DNA of 53,735 bases from contig CAMYKK010000027.1 of NCBI GenBank assembly GCA_947258975.1, forward strand, positions 1 to 53,735, given 5' to 3'. The position numbers and the translations under genes were made by a program. This document shows, piece after piece, positions 53,636 through 53,735 of this stretch (position 1 is its first letter; every line of letters begins with the position of its first letter). The notes under the pieces are model-generated. The model had not been told where the DNA came from, made no database searches, and saw only the letters and a list, made by a program, of their open reading frames with translations. Source of the stretch: an uncultured Gammaproteobacteria bacterium (GTDB taxonomy: Bacteria > Pseudomonadota > Gammaproteobacteria > Arenicellales > JAANXG01).

Positions 53636-53735
53636 ATCTAGCCCGGATTATTCATGAATCTGTTGCATGAATGGATTTTTTCGCTTCCGTGGTTCAATAG
53701 CAAGGACATACCATCTTCGAGGATGTGTTTTGCTG
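53636..53735. other. Right edge, possible boundary of an insertion sequence
   Basis: TAGCCCGGATTATTCATGAA directly follows the ligase stop. Similar AGCCCGGAT...TTCATGAA sequences occur at the ends of some IS1380-type elements, from memory. The window ends before any transposase, so this is only a suspicion. Confidence 0.2.

Noticed and set aside
1-53735. CRISPR array
   Set aside because: The only regular repeats are coding tandem repeats (FG-GAP, adhesin, ACP) and dispersed palindromes; no repeat-spacer pattern or cas gene.

Overview
The window looks like a moderately GC-rich proteobacterial chromosome segment, most likely from an uncultured gammaproteobacterium. This is an inference from the Pseudomonas/Xanthomonas-type REP elements (GTGGGAGCGGC...GCCGC), the HlyD/MacB-type exporter, the outer-membrane adhesin and the RBS style. 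No rRNA or universal marker gene is present, so the taxonomy stays tentative.

Left part (1-6134): two secreted or surface repeat proteins on the minus strand. One is a Ca-binding-type FG-GAP/VCBS repeat protein with a C-terminal module that recurs as a remnant just upstream. The other is a trimeric autotransporter adhesin with a regular 22-residue repeat and an Asn-patterned stalk.

Centre-left (6135-27076): one long minus-strand block that reads as a complete produce-and-export locus. Two giant PUFA-synthase-like polyketide synthases come first in transcription order. One is 2908 aa (ER-like x2, KS, AT, ACP, ACP, KR, DH) and the other 1650 aa (KS, AT, DH, phosphopantetheinyl transferase). 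A free ACP, a phosphodiesterase-superfamily enzyme and an alpha/beta hydrolase follow with overlaps or tiny gaps. After 172 bp come a membrane-fusion protein, an ABC ATPase and two FtsX-type permeases. A divergent sulfotransferase (27524-28114) sits at its head and could tailor the product.

Centre (28100-38446): envelope and accessory genes. These are a Sel1-repeat protein bracketed by two copies of a 19-bp-arm palindrome (third copy at 2807-2847), a large MopE-like secreted protein, a secreted hydrolase, a TVP38-type membrane protein and a second sulfotransferase. An intergenic patch (36645-36934) is built from at least two dispersed repeat families.

Centre-right (38447-43515): a plus-strand group of four genes. 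It holds a nucleotidyltransferase-like protein, a glycine-rich IPT/TIG protein without a signal peptide, a short class II terpene-cyclase-like protein with a DIDS motif, and a polyprenyl diphosphate synthase. This is a candidate terpenoid locus of unusual composition.

Mobile island (about 43520-46560): visibly AT-richer. It holds an IS1-like transposase, a winged-helix-like protein, tRNA-Leu(UAA), a tiny HicB/HicA-like pair and a small basic protein.

Right part (46723-53635): a second acyl-metabolism cluster. It contains an SDR, two tandem paralogous HHxxxDG acyltransferases, a twice-frameshifted ACP, a truncated SDR, an intact ACP, an SDR and an acyl-AMP ligase with one-base or short overlaps. 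Together they could activate an acyl group, load it on an ACP, reduce it and transfer it to an acceptor. The product is not deducible from sequence alone.
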